From contig NWUY0304506869.1 in assembly GCA_004151065.3 (NCBI GenBank), positions 1-10,828 on the forward strand: 10,828 nt of DNA, in the 5' to 3' direction. Below the pieces are notes generated by a model. The model was given only the letters and a program-made list of their open reading frames with translations, had not been told where the DNA came from and ran no database searches. This document shows positions 8,188 to 10,828 of this stretch, in pieces (position 1 is the stretch's first letter; every line of letters starts with the position of its first letter). This DNA is from Larix sibirica. Its lineage: Eukaryota; Streptophyta; Pinopsida; Pinales; Pinaceae. Both the position numbers and the translations under genes were made by a program.

Positions 8188-8284
8188 ATCTGTGTATTTT
8201 GTTTGTATGTCATTGTTTACTTATATGCATTTCTCAGTTAGGTAGGTTGTGGGCCGAGCAATTACATAGCTATAGACAATTATT

Positions 8285-8884
8285 TTAGAGTTTGGTGCAA
8301 AAAAAGGTAAACATCCTAAGGCTAACATAGTCTAGAACATTAAAGCTTTAGGCCCTTTGGTGGAATCAAACAGTGATTTGACAACAATTGGAGAAAATGC
8401 ATCTTTAATTTTTCCAAATCAATCAAACAAAGTCAATAAGCCATTGGAATCTCATCCATTTCTTATTGAAAAGGATCCCATGGGAATTTTTGTATTGGAG
8501 GAATCTGTTGACCAAGGTTTTGTGGACAACATCCCTGGTAATACTCCTACTATTAATTTTGATAGTAATGTAGCAGTTATTTTGGATATCAAATAATTTT
8601 GTCCTACACTTGTATAGTAGGTTATTGAAAAGTTGAATGCTAAGGGTGGTAGGCCAAAGCCATTAGGCTCTTCCATTAATCCCATAGTGAATGAGGGAAC
8701 CACATTTATAACTTCTTCTATTTCTAACACTGGAAGTGATGGGGGAATATGGAAGAAAGATAAGAGGAATTTTTAGAGCGATGTTGTTGATTCTCCAATT
8801 GGAAAGTGGGGTGGGGGGGACACTATCACTTGAGGTACAAAAAAGCATGCTTTGCATGCAATAGTGTATTTTCGAAAGCTTTAG
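8285..8884 (+). pseudogene. Probable LINE ORF1 C-terminal region
   Basis: From about 8291 to TAG 8882-8884 one frame can be read without a shift. It is broken only by stops: TAG 8333, TAA 8594, TAGs 8615 and 8618, TAG 8774, TGA 8831. The open part 8357-8593 is polar, with Glu-Lys-Asp-Pro-Met-Gly-Ile at about 8470. After the first cluster of stops comes Ile-Glu-Lys-Leu-Asn-Ala-Lys-Gly-Gly-Arg-Pro-Lys-Pro near 8624, an AT-hook-like core, then a Ser/Thr/Gly-rich tail. Low-complexity polar tails with basic AT-hook-like ends are usual at the end of plant LINE ORF1 proteins (nucleic-acid chaperones). The identity is an inference from composition and from the LINE ORF2 relic downstream. No DUF4283 or CCHC domain is seen. 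Confidence 0.45.
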
Positions 8885-9075
8885 GTATGGATAAACACAA
8901 AGAATGTATTCATGCTCAGTGGGGATAATTTTACTTATGCATCACACACAAATCATCATAGAATATGGTAATTATATATTACTTCTCAATGTTTACAAGT
9001 ACTTGTCATTATCACACTAAATAAAATAGATGATGAAGGTCAAACAAACATTTAGCAACAAGGTTAATGAATGTG
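8885..9075. other. Spacer between LINE ORF1 and ORF2 relics
   Basis: About 190 bases with no readable domain. In an intact plant LINE this position would hold the apurinic endonuclease and reverse transcriptase, some 2.5-3 kb. Their absence points to an internal deletion, or to two separate LINE pieces lying side by side. Confidence 0.5.
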
Positions 9076-9566
9076 ATCCAACTTGGGTTAGAAGGTGTGA
9101 CTTGTTGAAGTTTGAATAACTACATCTAATATTTGAGGTATGGGAACATAAAACTAAAAGAGGAACCATATGAACTAATATGGAATAGGAATAATATAGG
9201 TGGGACTTACTCTACTAAATTAGGTTGTGAAGTGATAATGCCTCCTACATAGAGGGAAGGTAATTGGTGGTGGACAAATGTATGTAAGGTGAGAGAACCT
9301 AAGAAGACAAAATTGTAAGGTGAGAGAAATCCAACTCGGGTTTTAAGGTGCACTTTTCAAAGTTTTGAATAACTAAATATCGGATTTGCAGTATGGGCAC
9401 ATAAAACTAAATAGGAACCGTATGAATTAATATGGAATAGGAATATATAGGTGGGACTTACTCTAATAAATTAGGTTATGAAGTCATAATGCATCCTACA
9501 TAGAGAGAAGATTGTTGGTGGTGGAAAAAGATATGTAAGGTGAGATCGCCTAAGAAGAAAAAATTT
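9076..9566 (+). repeat. Tandem duplication of about 251 bp in the LINE
   Basis: Copy 1 (about 9076-9314) and copy 2 (about 9328-9566) share ATCCAACTYGGGTT at the start, TATGGAATAGGAAT (TGG at 9181 and 9433), GGTGGGACTTACTCTA, CCTACATAGAG and TATGTAAGGTGAGA (9281 and 9532). Offsets of 251-253 show small indels. Many substitutions separate the copies, so the event is old. The 14-base string GTAAGGTGAGAGAA occurs both near the end of copy 1 (9284-9297) and exactly at the junction (9315-9328), marking the break point. Confidence 0.92.
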
Positions 9567-9999
9567 CTCATGTGGCCATCTATGAAGAATAAGATACCTA
9601 CTTGGGATATCCTACAAAGGAAGAATAAACATGGACCTAGTATTTGCTATTTATTCAAAAATGAAGATGGAAATTGTTCTACATTTGTTTTCCTTGTGTC
9701 CTTTCTCATTACAAGTCTGGAAAGGCATAATTCAATGGGTTGGATTTAACCATGTGTAGAATGGGGGTTCCATTGAGGAGAGTCTCTAACAATATTTTGA
9801 AAGACAAAAACTACATAACTTCCTTGTTATCACTTTCCTTACTTTCTAGCGCATTTGGATAGCCCACAATTCAAGCTTATTTGAGGATATAACAATGCAG
9901 ACCTTCCAAATTTCCTCTTTGTTTGTGCCATTGCTTAGGATTATAAAACAAAGGGGAAAGCCTAAAATATAAGACATACTAGTGAATTAGTTATGGATA

Positions 10000-10380
10000 G
10001 ATCCCATCCCTAGGGATTTTTTATGAAGCCTTCTAAGGTGATGAGCATATGTGGAATTAGGGGTGCATTATATTTGCATGAACAAGACTTTATACATTTT
10101 AGTGCTTTTGTGGGTTCTGGCACAAACAACCACTCTAAAATTTTAGGACTAAGAACACTTTTACATGTAGCCAAGTATAAGAACCTTATAGATTTTCAAT
10201 TCTTTGAAGACTATATGTTGGTGGTCAAATAGATGATAGATGATTGGATCATATAGGATATAACTCTCCAAACATTATTTATGGAACTTAAGATGATACC
10301 CATATAGAGAGTTGAATACTATAGCAAGTTCATTATACAAACAAGGTTTGAATCAAATTCTTAGCCTTTTATACCCCCAA
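10000..10380 (+). pseudogene. LINE RNase H domain (RVT_3), catalytically dead
   Basis: This domain would remove RNA from RNA-DNA hybrids after LINE reverse transcription. The readable frame from 10023 contains Cys-Gly-Ile-Arg-Gly-Ala-Leu-Tyr-Leu-His-Glu, then Phe-Ser-Ala and Gly-Thr-Asn-Asn, the hallmark of plant RVT_3 RNase H. The residue after Asn-Asn that should be Ala-Glu is Ser-Lys, so the catalytic Glu is Lys (10137-10139). The later Asp is kept (Phe-Glu-Asp, 10209). The first Asp, expected in an Asp-Gly-Ala-Ser-Gln-Gly motif at about 10018-10040, is also altered and lies in another frame. TAG at 10230 stands where Trp is usual. Leu-Thr-Leu-Gln-Thr-Leu-Phe-Met-Glu-Leu-Lys follows at about 10261, also typical. 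Confidence 0.85.
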
Positions 10381-10416
10381 GGAATTCAAGGAGGGGTCAC
10401 ACATATTTTAATTTGA

Positions 10417-10515
10417 ATATTTGAAATTACTTCACAGGGGATGATGATGATGATGATGGTTATTAACATCCATTGAGGACAAAATTGGTCTAATGGGCCT
10501 TAAAAAGGAAAGGGT
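10417..10515. other. Gap between the two convergent non-LTR relics
   Basis: About 100 bases holding the (GAT)6 run and CATCCATTGAGGACAAAATTGG-like text, with no poly(A) or poly(T) tract and no target-site duplication that I can see. Confidence 0.5.
10440..10458 (+). repeat. (GAT)6 microsatellite at the LINE 3' end
   Basis: GATGATGATGATGATGATG just after the LINE ORF2 stop. It may be a slipped coding or tail remnant. Simple repeats are common at LINE 3' ends, but no poly(A) is seen next to it. Confidence 0.85.
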
Positions 10516-10828
10516 TCACTTGGTTTTCTTTAGAATTTTATTTCTATGCTCAAAAAGTTTTAAGAGAAGCATTCTTAAGTCACCATGGTTATGATGAGTT
10601 AAAATTTAGGGAGGTTAGTATTGTAGAAAATGTTTTGAAATTGTTCTATAATATGGGTGTATGCAGGACATTCTATGAGAAAGTAATTTTCATCTTCAAC
10701 CCTATTTGTGTCACAAAGATAACAGATTCTTTCATTCCACGGCATTTTAGGATTGTCCAACGCTCACTTTCACTATGTAGCTCATGAGAGTTTGTTCTTA
10801 TTTAGCAATGTTTATTTTATTCTTTAGG
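10516..10828 (-). pseudogene. Zinc-binding C-terminal tail of a second reverse transcriptase, minus strand
   Basis: Read from the right edge leftwards, this is a broken protein in three frames. Frame one: Arg-Thr-Asn-Ser-His-Glu-Leu (from about 10798) to Arg-Trp-Thr. Frame two, after a one-base indel near 10750: Trp-Asn-Glu-Arg-Ile-Cys-Tyr-Leu-Cys-Asp, then Val-Glu-Asp-Glu-Asn-Tyr-Phe-Leu-Ile-Glu-Cys-Pro-Ala-Tyr. Frame three, from near 10595: Gly-Asp-Leu-Arg, then Leu-Phe-Glu-His-Arg-Asn-Lys-Ile-Leu-Lys, stop TGA at 10518-10516. Cys 10724-10722, Cys 10715-10713 and Cys 10670-10668 are kept; the expected His is Tyr (10685-10683). C-x2-C...EDE-x-H-F-L-x2-C-P-x-Y is the zinc-binding tail motif of non-LTR reverse transcriptases, differing in wording from the zf-RVT at 9645. 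The upstream part lies beyond the window. Confidence 0.65.

Larger units (their letters stand above)
4030..8266 (+). mobile_element. Degenerate Ty1/copia retrotransposon, 5'-truncated
   Basis: The order Gag, protease, integrase, reverse transcriptase, RNase H, polypurine tract, 3' LTR on one strand is diagnostic of Ty1/copia (integrase lies before the reverse transcriptase, unlike Ty3/gypsy). Supporting motifs are a zinc knuckle near 4486-4527, DS(S)A at 4645, an HHCC zinc site at 5008-5118, TDNGGE at 5383, YVDD at 6729, and the RNase H frame at 7328-7699. The wording of the integrase and reverse-transcriptase motifs is closest to the plant Tork/Tnt1 group as I know it; that is an inference without a tree. 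The first half of Gag, the primer-binding site and the 5' LTR are missing, and the frame is broken by many stops and indels. It is non-autonomous and old. Confidence 0.92.
7751..8266 (+). repeat. 3' LTR of the copia element
   Basis: Starts TGTTGGGATG directly after the polypurine tract. The right end is set near 8266 (GGGCCGAGCAATTACA), where a CA end is available; 8260 (GAGCA) is an alternative, and with no 5' LTR to align to the end is uncertain by some bases. Length is about 516 bp, normal for the group. U3 holds TCGATTG repeats at 7787 and 7806 and several dyads. A core promoter is seen at 7995-8015 and an AATAAA at 8182. It carries no long ORF. Confidence 0.85.
9076..10416 (+). pseudogene. 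LINE ORF2 C-terminal part (zf-RVT, linker, RNase H)
   Basis: ORF2 of plant L1-type LINEs does target-primed reverse transcription. Here only the C-terminal third remains. Around 9460 a Gly-Tyr-Glu-Val-Ile-Met motif leads to Trp-Trp-Trp-Lys-Lys-Ile-Cys-Lys-Val and Lys-Ile-Pro-Thr-Trp-Asp-Ile-Leu-Gln-Arg near 9588, the standard lead-in to zf-RVT. The zinc site should be C-x2-C...H-x4-C: Cys 9645 is kept, the second is Phe (9654), His 9682 and Cys 9697 are kept but out of frame after an extra A at 9681. The linker shows Trp-Ile-Ala-His-Asn-Ser near 9860. RNase H follows, and the text ends after Lys-Gln-Gly-Leu (10339) at TGA 10414. Multiple stops and shifts make it a pseudogene. Confidence 0.88.

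Noticed and set aside
8452-8857. Minus-strand frames of 92 and 64 codons
   Set aside because: Antisense to the one continuous + frame of the probable LINE ORF1, with no motif.

Overview
This window looks like nuclear DNA from a land plant with a large, repeat-rich genome. It is AT-rich, has no long intact ORF, and its recognisable coding matter is all retroelement relics: a Ty1/copia element of the Tork/Tnt1 type, a plant L1-type LINE carrying zf-RVT and RNase H domains, and a fragment of another reverse-transcriptase tail on the opposite strand. Slow decay and old nested repeats would suit a gymnosperm, but this is inference and not proven. I see no host gene, RNA gene, CRISPR array or prokaryotic feature.

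Layout. 1-4030 has no recognisable gene. It holds a decayed 45-bp minisatellite (about 770-1030), a short (TA)n run (2168-2188), a 60-bp tandem repeat (2754-2890) and a small direct repeat (3852-3893). From about 4030 to 8266 lies a 5'-truncated copia element on the + strand, in the order Gag (second half), protease, integrase, reverse transcriptase, RNase H, polypurine tract, 3' LTR. Every domain is recognisable, but the reading frame is broken by many stops and indels, and several catalytic residues are lost. No 5' LTR or primer-binding site is visible.

Directly after the LTR, 8285-8884 reads in one frame (with in-frame stops) as a probable LINE ORF1 C-terminal region. After a short unexplained spacer, 9076-10416 is the C-terminal part of a LINE ORF2: a tandemly duplicated 251-bp segment, a zinc finger (zf-RVT), a linker, and an RNase H domain ending in a Lys-Gln-Gly-Leu motif. 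The endonuclease and reverse transcriptase expected between them are absent, so this looks like an internally deleted LINE. From 10801 down to 10516 on the minus strand lies the zinc-binding C-terminal tail of another reverse transcriptase, split over three frames, so the two non-LTR relics point at each other tail to tail.

Nothing here looks able to work: these are fossils. I found no previously undescribed functional system. The most interesting points are the microhomology-marked duplication in the LINE, the frame-broken minus-strand relic, the 45-bp minisatellite, the dyad-rich copia LTR with paired W-box-like sites, and the shared loss of the integrase catalytic Glu in both copies of a 52-bp duplication.
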